Positions 42,815 to 50,873 of a stretch of 64,000 bases of DNA are shown in pieces (position 1 is the first letter of the stretch; each line of letters starts with the position of its first letter). A program made the translations under genes and the position numbers. Source of the stretch: Maricaulis salignorans (GTDB taxonomy: Bacteria; Pseudomonadota; Alphaproteobacteria; Caulobacterales; Maricaulaceae); NCBI RefSeq assembly GCF_900103475.1, contig NZ_FNHG01000002.1, positions 280,630-344,629 of the forward strand, read 5' to 3'. The notes beneath the pieces were generated by a model. It was not told where the DNA came from, did no database searches, and saw nothing but the letters and a program-made list of their open reading frames with translations.

Positions 42815-45154
42815 CTAGAGGCGGTTTGCCTCAGTCCACGGCTCCTCGGCTTCGATATCAGGGGACAAAGCGAGCCCGCAACGGGTGTAGGGATAGTCGA
42901 TGCCATCGAGGTCTTGCGTGATCACAAGGCAACGTTTCGCGTCTGTGTTCTCAAATAGGTGTGACGCGGCTACAATCTCGCGCTCCATCTGTTGTTGTCG
43001 GTTAGCCGTACGGGATAGATGAATAGCTACACCCTCGCGATCCCATCCTTTCGGCACACCGTAGATACAATCGTTTTCGTGACCGGTGTCGGCTCGCATC
43101 TTCTCCCGCAGCTCTGATATCGCTTGCTCAAACTCGATTTGAGTTTCGAGCGAGAACGAGCCGATAGTCAGCAACATTTCGCTCTTTCCAGCGAGTCCTA
43201 TGTTCGAGAGACGCTTGGTCATCGCTGCGAACCACGGTGTGAAGCGACGACGCGGCTTTGGGAGTTCGACCCCGGCATCGCGGTTTGTGACATAAGTGTC
43301 GATATCGTCGGACATGCCTTGGAGAGTGAGTTGTGCTCCCCCTTCCGAGAACTGCATCAAGGCGAAGCCAGTGCGGAGGTACAAGCCGAGCAAATCTAGC
43401 TCATCACCAAGGTAACGCACTCGATTTTGAAGCTCACCACGTCGCACTAAGTAGTGAAGGCACTGCCAAGGCTCCTCCAAAATCTCAAAAACGGTGTGGA
43501 GGTCCGAAACAGAGAGTGTAGCGGGGAGGGCAACCGTATCTTCGATACCTATTTGCTCAAGTAGTGAAGGCAAGTGGCTTTGAATGGTGGCGAAATCCTC
43601 AAGGGTCACCGATAGACGCGTCACGCGAGTGATTCCCCTAAGGTCCAGATCAGTGTTGATTTTCCAACTCGGAAGCCGGTTTTCGGGCTTAGTGAGTAGA
43701 TGCTCTGCCAAGCGCGCGGACTGACGGGCTGGCTCCAAGAGAAGCTCATCAATATGCTTCTCCGCGCGCTTTAACCCCCCGCGTAACGCCGCCGCGCTGA
43801 CCTTTCCGGCCTTCACTTCAACCAGGAGAAGCTGGCTGTCGACCCGAACGATGAGATCGGTCTCACCTTCCTCTGCATCCGTTGACCATGTGACATTCGT
43901 GTCAATCGGCGCCCCCTTGAAAACGTCAAAGAATAGACCTGCGACTTCCTTTTCAAGGAAATCCGCGCGTTGTCGCGAATACGCTTCCGATCGCTTGTGG
44001 TCGGCACCCAACAGGTCGTTCAAGATTTGGAAGCTGTGGCTGAAGAACGCGGCGGGGGCAAACGCAAAAAAGCTGTCCTCATCAATTTTGATGAGCGGCT
44101 TCGACCAAATCGGATTTGCCAAAAAGAAGCCTTCGGGGTCCGCCCCGTCGAGGCCACGAATGGGCAGTGCGAGTGTATTCACAGCTCGGCGAACCTGCAG
44201 CTCTTCGACTTCTAAATATTCTGCAAGCGACGGAATTGAGAAGGCGTAGGCCGCTGGCAAGCGCGCTAGGAAGCGGTCTTGAACGTAAGCCTGCAGCATT
44301 TCGCGCGATAATCTGCGGCTCTGAATTTCCGCCCACTCCTTTCCGCGTTCGCTCTCTGAGTAACCCATACCTTCTGCATAGCTTGCGTAAATGTCTTCGT
44401 TGCACGGGAGGCGGCACCAACGCGCCGGCTCGACAAGCAGCTGTACTGTGCGCAGCTGAACCGCTTCAATCAGCAAACGGAACATAGCCAGGAGTTGCCT
44501 ACCCGTTAGGCCGACGGCCGATCGCATTTGGGCGTCAAGCGGATCGAGGAGTCGGCTCAGCAGGTCATAAACATGGTTGAAATAGCCCCAATTGCGCACG
44601 ACCGTGGTGTGCCCGCGCAGACGGGCCTGAATGATCCGCCGCTGCTGCTCCAAAACAGATCCAGTCCCAACAAAACGTAAATCGCGCCTTTGGAATGAAT
44701 CGGTGATAGTGTCCAATGCGGCTGTAAGCCTGTGTAGGTCTGCCGAGGTTGCCGCCTCTGTGCCACTGCTCGTTCGCGAGAGTGCAATGGCTTGGGCAAG
44801 TTCGATTTTTGACTGCGGCAGCACCACTGTGCCTTTGCCGTATTCGAGTATTCCGTCAGGCCCAACTGGTCGCCCAAGATGCTTTGATGCGAGTGCCGCA
44901 AGTGTGACTCCGAGATCGTGGGTATCGAAGTGGTTTGTGATCACAGCCATTGCTTCCGAGAATTCACGCTCAGCGGTCGCGCCCATCTCACGGGCAAAGC
45001 TCTGCCGATCTTCAAATGAGAAGTCGGACAGTGGGTGCTTGGAAAGATAGATGGTGCTGTGATCGCTGTCCGGACCATTTCGGTCTTTTAAACCGAATGG
45101 AGAAACTTCCGGACCTGCCCAGTTAGATTCAACCTCCTCGTCATCGTCTGCCAC
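42815..45154 (-). CDS. Unknown 779-aa protein with PD-(D/E)XK nuclease signature
   Basis: I do not recognise this protein family. The GTG at 45154, with AGGAG seven bases upstream, is a better start than the GTG at 45178. An acidic first 20 residues, a long mostly helical N-terminal half (to about 390), then (numbering from the longer frame) FLEKEVAGLFFD (409-418), GETDLIVRVDSQLLLVEVKAGK (438-459), which fits the E...D...ExK core of PD-(D/E)XK nucleases with D441, E454 and K456. A further helical/beta C-terminal half of about 320 residues has no motif I know. No signal peptide or membrane helix. Third codon positions are much less GC-biased than in neighbouring genes, suggesting recent transfer. 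A LexA-like operator overlaps its putative promoter. Confidence 0.8.
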   Translation of the reverse strand: MADDDEEVESNWAGPEVSPFGLKDRNGPDSDHSTIYLSKHPLSDFSFEDRQSFAREMGATAEREFSEAMAVITNHFDTHDLGVTLAALASKHLGRPVGPDGILEYGKGTVVLPQSKIELAQAIALSRTSSGTEAATSADLHRLTAALDTITDSFQRRDLRFVGTGSVLEQQRRIIQARLRGHTTVVRNWGYFNHVYDLLSRLLDPLDAQMRSAVGLTGRQLLAMFRLLIEAVQLRTVQLLVEPARWCRLPCNEDIYASYAEGMGYSESERGKEWAEIQSRRLSREMLQAYVQDRFLARLPAAYAFSIPSLAEYLEVEELQVRRAVNTLALPIRGLDGADPEGFFLANPIWSKPLIKIDEDSFFAFAPAAFFSHSFQILNDLLGADHKRSEAYSRQRADFLEKEVAGLFFDVFKGAPIDTNVTWSTDAEEGETDLIVRVDSQLLLVEVKAGKVSAAALRGGLKRAEKHIDELLLEPARQSARLAEHLLTKPENRLPSWKINTDLDLRGITRVTRLSVTLEDFATIQSHLPSLLEQIGIEDTVALPATLSVSDLHTVFEILEEPWQCLHYLVRRGELQNRVRYLGDELDLLGLYLRTGFALMQFSEGGAQLTLQGMSDDIDTYVTNRDAGVELPKPRRRFTPWFAAMTKRLSNIGLAGKSEMLLTIGSFSLETQIEFEQAISELREKMRADTGHENDCIYGVPKGWDREGVAIHLSRTANRQQQMEREIVAASHLFENTDAKRCLVITQDLDGIDYPYTRCGLALSPDIEAEEPWTEANRL

Positions 45155-45249
45155 AGGGGGTCTCCTAAGGGCCAACACCGTGGTGGGGGCGAGGCCTTCA
45201 CTAATGGCGTTTTTAGGGAGCCCAACGAGCTGCCCATTAGCTCACGTTC

Positions 45250-45299
45250 GTTCATTGTTTGTTCTGAGCGAAGGTATAACTAAACCGTAAGGTTGTAAA
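45250..45299 (-). promoter_or_regulatory. Putative promoter with LexA/SOS-like operator
   Basis: On the minus strand: TTTACA (45294-45299), 15-base spacer, TATACC (45273-45278), then GAAC-AAACAAT-GAAC (45250-45264). The last element is an exact GTTC-N7-GTTC direct repeat (plus-strand reading), the LexA operator of alphaproteobacteria, and sits where transcription should begin, about 96 bases before the nuclease-like gene. Such an 8-base pattern is expected about twice by chance in 64 kb on two strands, so position is the main support. Confidence 0.55.
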
Positions 45300-45360
45300 G
45301 CCCATTACATCTTCAGCAACTGGGGCCGCACGGCATTTCTTCCAGCCTCACTCCACCCCA

Positions 45361-45480
45361 CATCCCCATGCCAGCCAGCGGGCCGTATCCGGGTTTTCAG
45401 GTCAAGGGTGAAACCGCGTAGCGGCCCGCAGGGCCCTTGACCTGAAAACCCGGATACGGCGTCATCTCGGCAAGGGATGA
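45361..45480. repeat. Long perfect hairpin repeat, copy B
   Basis: Arms of 27 bp (45382-45408 and 45434-45460) are perfectly complementary. The loop (45409-45433) begins TGAAACCGCGTAGCGG, nearly identical to copy A. Outer flanks CATCCCCATGCC and GGCAAGGGATGA pair again with one mismatch. Between copies A and B the arms share GCC at the outside and GTCAAGGG at the inside, but the middle differs with full compensation on the opposite arm. Confidence 0.85.
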
Positions 45481-45541
45481 ATGGGGTGGCGGGCGCGAGG
45501 TGCGCCGCTTTTTGAGGAGCCTGGCTGCAACCCTTTCCGCT

Positions 45542-45742
45542 TCACCCCGGGTATTTCCCGTCCCTGAGCAAAGGCCAAGCCTCCTCATAGGACATAACGT
45601 TCTCGTGCTTTGATCGCCAATGCGCGTCGATGCCGTCCCAGCCATTGCCCTTGAAGATGTGACCGCACTCGGGGCAGACCTTCTTTTCGACGACTGTTTT
45701 GGCCTGGTTCAGCTGGGGCTTCTTTTGATCTGCGTCGGACAT
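45542..45742 (-). CDS. Small C2H2-like zinc-binding protein
   Basis: A 66-residue protein with CPECGHIFKGNGWDGIDAHWRSKHE: a CxxC pair followed by two histidines spaced as in a C2H2 zinc finger. The ATG at 45742 has a GAGG site eight bases upstream. The tail MSYEEAWPLLRDGKYP suggests a conserved family of short alphaproteobacterial proteins, but the function is unknown; nucleic-acid or protein binding is possible. It lies between the hairpin copy B and the REP at 45834. Confidence 0.75.
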   Translation of the reverse strand: MSDADQKKPQLNQAKTVVEKKVCPECGHIFKGNGWDGIDAHWRSKHENVMSYEEAWPLLRDGKYPG

Positions 45743-45833
45743 TTCTAAAACCTCGTGCAAGCTGCACCACGCCCATAGCATGTCCGTCACCTCCGGTGCG
45801 CCGCTTTTTGACGGGGCCTGGTCGCAACGCTTT

Positions 45834-45910
45834 CCTCCCCCTTTATGGGGAGGTGGATCGCCGCGTCAGCGGCGAGACGGAGGGGTGGCGCCGCGGGCGC
45901 CAAGGGGTGG
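45834..45910. repeat. REP-like palindrome cluster
   Basis: CCTCCCC/GGGGAGG (45834-45853), then a CGCCGCG/AGCGGCG inner hairpin, a GGAGGGG end and a GGCGCC/GGCGCC palindrome. The order matches the cluster at 38743, consistent with an alphaproteobacterial extragenic repeat. It lies just past the stop of the PIN toxin gene and may end its transcript. Confidence 0.7.
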
Positions 45911-45933
45911 TTACCTCGCTTTGCCCGTCCCCC

Positions 45934-46512
45934 TCAAATCGTATCGACAAATTCTCGCGCCAGCAGCGCCAGTTTCGGCAGGCCGGCGCGGGTCAGATCA
46001 TCCAGGAAGACCACGGCCGTCATGGGCGGGCGCTTATAGGCCCGGCGCATGCGGGCAAGTGCCGCTGCGGACTCAGCGGGGTAGAGGCTGAATGTGTTGG
46101 CGAGAATCGTGTCGGCGGAGATGGCCTCGATGCCGAACGGGGCGAGCGCGCCTTCCGGGAAGTCTTTCAGGTTTTCGGTGACAATATGCTGGGCGCCCGC
46201 GCGGATCGCTGCCGCGAGCACGTGGCGGTCATTTTTGTCCGGCAATGTCAGAGCCGGGATGAGGGCCTGATAGCCGTCGACCCAAGCCTCAGCGAAAGCC
46301 TCGCGCATGACCTGTCGCTGCTCGGTCACGCTTTGCCTGTGTTGAGGCCGGGTTCTCAGCAGCGCATTTTCCCACTCGTCGAGAATGTTCTCACTCCACC
46401 GGGCACGGAAAAGCCCCGCCTCGTTGAAGCGAAGCAGGGCATCTCTCACTCGGAATGGGTATAGAACGTTCGCGTCCAGGATGATGACAAACCGGTCCGC
46501 GACGTCGATCAT
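45934..46512 (-). CDS. PIN-domain toxin (putative ribonuclease)
   Basis: A 192-residue PIN-domain protein. The acidic residues of the metal site are present: D13 in ILDANVLYP, the SENILDEWENAL glutamate, and LPDKNDRHVLAAA, followed by HIVTENLKDFP. PIN toxins cleave RNA, usually tRNA or rRNA. It is longer than classical VapC (about 130), with an additional C-terminal helical tail. It overlaps the HTH gene upstream by four bases, the usual antitoxin-toxin order. The family call is firm; the target is unknown. Confidence 0.88.
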   Translation of the reverse strand: MIDVADRFVIILDANVLYPFRVRDALLRFNEAGLFRARWSENILDEWENALLRTRPQHRQSVTEQRQVMREAFAEAWVDGYQALIPALTLPDKNDRHVLAAAIRAGAQHIVTENLKDFPEGALAPFGIEAISADTILANTFSLYPAESAAALARMRRAYKRPPMTAVVFLDDLTRAGLPKLALLAREFVDTI

Positions 46513-46961
46513 GGATTCTCGAATTCCTGTCCCAGGGCCTGCAAGCGATCAAGGGCATCGGACCGCCGCGCATCGCGGCCTGCCTTGTAGGCAATCAGAT
46601 CACGAGCCTTGATGCGCCGGTGCGACCCTACCTTGTGGAAGGGCATGTCGCCATCAGTGAGGAGTTTCGTCAAGTGAGGGCGGGACACATTGAGCAGGTC
46701 CGCCGCCTTTTGCGTCGTCAGATCGGCGCCATAGGGCACCAGCGTGACCATCTCTCCGCGCGCGACATGGCCGAGCAGTTCGATCACCATCTTGCCGATC
46801 GAGGGCTCCAGGGCGATTTCGATGGTTTCGTCGTTCTGACGCACGCTCAGGGGAAGCACGCCGGACGGCTTCAAGCTTTTCGACAATAACGCCATCGCCG
46901 CCGAGGCCTGGTCGATCTCCCGCTCGTTCGGCAATCGTTGTGCCAACTCGCTCGATGTCAT
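46509..46961 (-). CDS. HTH/excisionase-type antitoxin
   Basis: A 150-residue DNA-binding protein with an excisionase-like helix-turn-helix (LTTQKAADLLNVSRPHLTKLLTDGDMPFHKVGSHRRIKARDLIAYK) at residues 80-127. Its N-terminal 70 residues may pair with the toxin. A very strong AAGGAGG site precedes the ATG. Upstream is an AT-rich promoter region. Antitoxins of this type usually repress their own operon. Confidence 0.88.
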   Translation of the reverse strand: MTSSELAQRLPNEREIDQASAAMALLSKSLKPSGVLPLSVRQNDETIEIALEPSIGKMVIELLGHVARGEMVTLVPYGADLTTQKAADLLNVSRPHLTKLLTDGDMPFHKVGSHRRIKARDLIAYKAGRDARRSDALDRLQALGQEFENP

Positions 46962-47060
46962 GTCGGGCCTCCTTCGTCATACCTGTCATGCTCGATAGAT
47001 ATATATAAACGTAATAAGCGAAACAAGTGAAATATGTGTAATTTATTGACGGTTACAGGG
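46962..47060 (-). promoter_or_regulatory. AT-rich promoter region of the toxin-antitoxin operon
   Basis: Strikingly AT-rich compared with the surroundings. A TATATATA element (about 47000-47007) could be the -10, with TTGTTT about 15 bases upstream as a weak -35. The run of short T/A repeats here is a plausible autorepression site. Confidence 0.5.
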
Positions 47061-47104
47061 CACCGCGTATGCCGCACTTATCCCCGCCCTCAACAACAAT
47101 CCCA

Positions 47105-47189
47105 CGTCATCCCGGCGCAAGCCGGGACCTCGACACAAAGGCCTGTTGCGCTTGCGATATCGAGGTCCTGACTTGCGTCAGGACGACGG
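47105..47189. repeat. REP/BIME-like inverted pair
   Basis: Two hairpins facing each other: the left contains TCCCGGC-GCAA-GCCGGGA followed by CCTCGA (47105-47133), the right contains TCGAGG followed by TCCTGAC-TTGC-GTCAGGA and CGACG (47160-47188). The outer CGTC...GACG and inner CCTCGA/TCGAGG also pair. This is the common GTCATCCCGGC-type extragenic palindrome of alphaproteobacteria. Confidence 0.85.
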
Positions 47190-47279
47190 CGGTGAAGGGG
47201 CGCCGACAAAAAACTTATCCCCGCCCCTGCCCGCAGCCCCCACAATCCTCCCGTCCCCGCGCCACTCGAGGCCCGGACC

Positions 47280-47520
47280 GGTTATCCGGGGGCGCAGGGA
47301 GTACGGAGCCTGTCCGTTTTCGTCATTTGACCACGGCGAAACCCGGCAGGGCCATGGGTGAGGTCGTGAGGCATTAGGGCTCGACCGATCGTCCGCACCC
47401 ATTTCGAGGCAGGGCCCGTAAGGGGCCTGAGTAAACCTCCGTGTGCGGGATGCCACCGGCGCCACTCACACTTAGTCCACGATCGGCTCCGGCTGGCATC
47501 CCGCACTCCTCATCTCGCCA
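47280..47520. other. Structured noncoding segment
   Basis: No gene is convincing here. A 13-bp perfect inverted repeat GTGCGGGATGCCA/TGGCATCCCGCAC (47443-47455 with 47494-47506) encloses a CCGG/CCGG inner stem and a 30-base apical region; a smaller hairpin AGGGCCC-GTAA-GGGGCCT precedes it (about 47410-47430). It could be a structured RNA, a leader for the gene at 47588, or another repeat element. Confidence 0.4.
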
Positions 47521-47587
47521 GGCGGCAACGTCGTGGCGGTTTCGGTGCAGAGCCCGTTGCTCATCCGGACATTCAAGGGAGACCCCG

Positions 47588-48070
47588 ATGTATCATTCCC
47601 AACGCTCACCCAATCGCCGCCCCGGCCGCGGCACACAATATCCCCCGGGCCGCCCGCTGGAGATGCCTGACCCGGCCCAGACCGGCCGCACGGCCCTGGT
47701 CGCCGCGGCCGGGGCCATGCGCGAAGGCGATGGCCGCGCCGCGCGGCAGCTGCTGGCCTTTGCCCGCGACTTCTTCGCCCAGACACGCGCCGAAATGGCG
47801 CTCAACCGCGAACGCCTGAAGCTGGACGCCGAAATCGACATGGCCCGGCGCCGGGCCAGGGCCGCCGAATACGCAGCAGCCGGTCTCGGGCTGGAGGGGA
47901 TTGAACTCAACCTGCAGATCGAGGAAGACGCCGTCGCGATGCGCGCCGCCCGCGACGCCGGCAAGCCCGTGCCCGAGCCGCGCTGGAATGAGAGCTGGGA
48001 GCTGGCCGGCGAGCCCATGCCGGAGGGCTGGGAAGAGCCCGGCTGCGACGGGTGCCGCGCCGGATACTGA
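47588..48070 (+). CDS. Hypothetical protein, helical
   Basis: A 160-residue protein with no recognised family. A proline-rich start is followed by a long alanine/arginine/glutamate helix (about residues 30-125, AREFFAQTRAEMALNRERLKLDAEIDMARRRARAAEYAA) likely to form a coiled coil, and a short acidic tail ending in two cysteines (GCDGCRAGY). The ATG at 47588 has a GGGAG site seven bases upstream. Soluble and charged; function unknown. It converges on the oligopeptide-binding gene. Confidence 0.65.
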   Translation: MYHSQRSPNRRPGRGTQYPPGRPLEMPDPAQTGRTALVAAAGAMREGDGRAARQLLAFARDFFAQTRAEMALNRERLKLDAEIDMARRRARAAEYAAAGLGLEGIELNLQIEEDAVAMRAARDAGKPVPEPRWNESWELAGEPMPEGWEEPGCDGCRAGY

Positions 48071-48102
48071 GACTGTGACGGAGGCGGTGACTGAGCCGAA
48101 AG

Positions 48103-49722
48103 CTAGTCTTCCGCCACCGTCTCCGGATCAGCCAGGCAGAGCCAGCGGCTCAGATTGATCCGGTCCGGATTGGAGACCCAGCCGGTAACGCGCGGACTGA
48201 CCAGCTGCCGGTTGGCCTCGAAGAAGACCGGGATGACCGGCGTCTGGTCGAGGAAATACTGTTCGGCCTCAGCCAGCAGCGCATTGTGCTCGGCCTCGTC
48301 GGCGGTGCGCACGGCCGCATCGGTCAGGGCGTCGAAGGCCGGGTCGGTCCAGCGCGAATAATTGATCTCGCCGGCGCGGGTCTCGTATTGGAAGAGGACG
48401 CCATAAGGATCGTTGAAATCCGGCCGCCAGCCCGAGGTCGAGACCTGGTAATCGCCGCCGCGCATGCGGTCATAATGGATCTGGCTGTCGCTGGTCACGA
48501 CCTCGACCTGGACCCAGGGCGCGATCGTCATCCAGTCCTGCTGGATCACCGGAACGATGCGCGGCCAGCTGGCCGCGGGCTGGTAGTTGAACTCGAACAC
48601 CAGCGGATTGTCCGGTCCGAAACCGGCGCCCTCGAGCAGGCGCCGGGCCTCGGCGCGGCGCTGGTCCATCGGCTGATCGGCATAATCCAGACGCGGCCAG
48701 TCGAGCCGGCCATGAAGGCCGGCCGGCACGACCCGGAAGGCCGGCGCATCGAAACCGCCGAGCACGTCCTGGGTCAGGAAATTGCGGTCGATCGCCAGCG
48801 ACAGGGCGCGGCGCACATCCGGGTTATCGAAGGGCGGCGAGGTATTGTTGAAATCAATCGTGCGGATGGTGAAGCCCGGCACCGATTGCACCAGCTCCGG
48901 ATTGTGCTCGAGCAGGAATTGCGTGTTCGAGCTGGCGAAATCGACATTGAGATCAAGCTCGCCCGAGCGCACGCGGCGTTCGGCGGCAGCGGTATCGACC
49001 GTCGGGAAATAATAGATATCGGTCAGGCAGACCTCGGCCGCGTCATAGAAGTAAGGATTGGCAACGAGGTGGATGTAATTATTGGAGCGCCATTCGGCGA
49101 GGGTATAGGGCCCGCTGGAGACCATGTTCTCCGGCCGCGCCCAGCGATCGCCGAACGCCTCGACGGCGTGTCTGGGGATCGGCTGGCCGTAATACATCAG
49201 CACGGTCGGCAGATAGGGCGCGGGATAGTTGAGGCTCAGCTCGACGGTGCGCGCATCCAGGGCGCGGACACCCAGCGTGTCCACGGGCGCGCGGCCCTCA
49301 TAAATCTCCTGGGCATTGGCGATCATCAGCAGTGGCGCCGCGAACTGATTGCCGGTCAGCGGATCGAGCGGACGCCGCAGGCCGAACACCACATCCTCCG
49401 CCGTGATCGGCTCCCCATCCGACCAGAAAGCGTCATCGCGCAGGGTGAAGGTCCAGACCAGGCCGTCATCGGAGATCGCCGCACTTTCTGCCAGCGCCAG
49501 GATGGGCTGGGCATCGGCGGCCGGCTCATACAGGCCGACGAAGAGATCGGAAACGATGGTGCGCTCGTCGGTGATCTGGGCCAGGTCCGGATCCAGGCTC
49601 AGCGGCTCGATGCGATTGCCGCGATTGAGCGTGGTGCCATTGTCAGGCTCACCGCCGCCGCAGCCGGCCAGCGTGACAGACAGGGCGGCGATGAAGCCGA
49701 GCGTGATCCGGTTGAATGTCAT
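48103..49722 (-). CDS. Oligopeptide-binding lipoprotein (OppA/SBP family 5)
   Basis: A 539-residue ABC substrate-binding lipoprotein. The ATG at 49722 gives a signal peptide with lipobox VTLAGCGGG; the frame extends further upstream but without sense. The body has the family pattern EPLSLDPDLAQITDERTIVSDLFVGLYEP, WTFTLRDDAFWSDGEPITAEDVVFGLRR, and NYPAPYLPTVLMY. Likely role: capturing peptides for an inner-membrane Opp-type transporter. The permease and ATPase genes are not adjacent. Confidence 0.92.
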   Translation of the reverse strand: MTFNRITLGFIAALSVTLAGCGGGEPDNGTTLNRGNRIEPLSLDPDLAQITDERTIVSDLFVGLYEPAADAQPILALAESAAISDDGLVWTFTLRDDAFWSDGEPITAEDVVFGLRRPLDPLTGNQFAAPLLMIANAQEIYEGRAPVDTLGVRALDARTVELSLNYPAPYLPTVLMYYGQPIPRHAVEAFGDRWARPENMVSSGPYTLAEWRSNNYIHLVANPYFYDAAEVCLTDIYYFPTVDTAAAERRVRSGELDLNVDFASSNTQFLLEHNPELVQSVPGFTIRTIDFNNTSPPFDNPDVRRALSLAIDRNFLTQDVLGGFDAPAFRVVPAGLHGRLDWPRLDYADQPMDQRRAEARRLLEGAGFGPDNPLVFEFNYQPAASWPRIVPVIQQDWMTIAPWVQVEVVTSDSQIHYDRMRGGDYQVSTSGWRPDFNDPYGVLFQYETRAGEINYSRWTDPAFDALTDAAVRTADEAEHNALLAEAEQYFLDQTPVIPVFFEANRQLVSPRVTGWVSNPDRINLSRWLCLADPETVAED

Positions 49723-49923
49723 GTGTAATCCCCGATGGCAGGCCCGGGACACTAGACCCGATACCCGTCCGCACAAGCGGAATGCGGCCAGACCAGCAAA
49801 ATTGCATCGCATGGAAGCCACGCCGCCGCATAAATTCATGGCTGCCCTGCGACACCCGGGCAAGAATTTTCGTGACCTCTGTCGCGGGCCCCGTTATGCG
49901 GAAGGCCAATCAGGATTTACGCC

Positions 49924-50565
49924 ATGACCGAACTCTTTATCTCCGCCCTCGTCACCTTCTTCGTCGCCATCGATCCGCCCGGTGTGGCACCGATCTTCTT
50001 TGCGCTGACCGATGGCTCGCCCAAGGCTCACCGCCGGGCGATGGCGTATAAATCGATCATGATCGCGACCGGCGTCCTGCTCGCCTTCGCCCTGGGCGGA
50101 CGCTATCTGCTCGACGCCATGCATATCAGCCTCGACGCCTTTCGCACCGCCGGCGGCGTGCTGCTCTTCCTGATGGCGCTGGAAATGATCTTCGAAAAAC
50201 GCACCGAGCGCCGCGAGGAGCGGGCCGAGAAGCTGACCGAGGAACATGAGGCGCATCCGGAAACCTGGGACGATATCTCCGTCTTCCCGATGGCGATCCC
50301 GATGCTGGCCGGCCCCGGCGCCATCGCGACCATCATGCTGTTCATGTCGGAAGCGCCGACCATGGCGCATCAGGGCGTCGTCTTCGCCGCCGTCGGCATC
50401 AACCTCCTGCTCTGCCTGGCGGTTTTCCTGGTGATCGGCCCGGTGATGAAATTCGTCGGCGCCTCGATGGCCGCCATGATCACGCGCATCCTCGGCGTCA
50501 TCCTGGCGGCGCTGGCGACCCAGTTCATCTTCGACGGCATCCATGGTGCCTTCATGGCGAGCTAG
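49924..50565 (+). CDS. MarC-family inner-membrane protein
   Basis: A 213-residue protein with about six membrane helices and the MarC signature (VTFFVAIDPPGVAPIFFALT, FRTAGGVLLFLMALEMIF, FPMAIPMLAGPGAIATIMLFM). MarC proteins are conserved multi-pass proteins; despite the name they are not shown to give antibiotic resistance, and the substrate is unknown. The gene is divergent from the peptide-binding gene. A charged insert around residue 95-120 sits between helices. Confidence 0.9.
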   Translation: MTELFISALVTFFVAIDPPGVAPIFFALTDGSPKAHRRAMAYKSIMIATGVLLAFALGGRYLLDAMHISLDAFRTAGGVLLFLMALEMIFEKRTERREERAEKLTEEHEAHPETWDDISVFPMAIPMLAGPGAIATIMLFMSEAPTMAHQGVVFAAVGINLLLCLAVFLVIGPVMKFVGASMAAMITRILGVILAALATQFIFDGIHGAFMAS

Positions 50566-50648
50566 GCGACAACGAAAAATTAGCCAAAACCTGCCATTCT
50601 GCGTCCCCAAGGGTCCGTCAAAGAGACCCGCAGGTGATGGAGAATTGG

Positions 50649-50873
50649 ATGGGTTTTCGTCTCGCCATGACAGTCGCCGCAGCCCTTTTGACCACAATCG
50701 GGCTGACCGCTGCCGCCTATAATTTCACGCAAGGACAGACCGACCAGGCCATCGCCTTCGGCTGGCCAGCCATCGCGATCGCAATCGCCTTCGCGATTGT
50801 CATCCCGTCGCAATCACGGGCGAATTCGCAGATTCAGGACTTGCTCGACAGCGGCTTGAAAAACGGCTCGTAA
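50649..50873 (+). CDS. Small hypothetical membrane protein
   Basis: A 74-residue protein with one to two hydrophobic segments (LAMTVAAALLTTIGLTAAAY, WPAIAIAIAFAIVIP). The ATG at 50649 has a GGAG site six bases upstream; two upstream in-frame starts exist. Its last 40 bases overlap the end of the convergent aguB gene. Function unknown; the hydrophobic pattern and ribosome site make it more than a chance frame. Confidence 0.55.
   Translation: MGFRLAMTVAAALLTTIGLTAAAYNFTQGQTDQAIAFGWPAIAIAIAFAIVIPSQSRANSQIQDLLDSGLKNGS

Noticed and set aside
47280..47520. Considered tmRNA, RNase P RNA or SRP RNA
   Set aside because: None of the conserved core sequences of these RNAs is visible.
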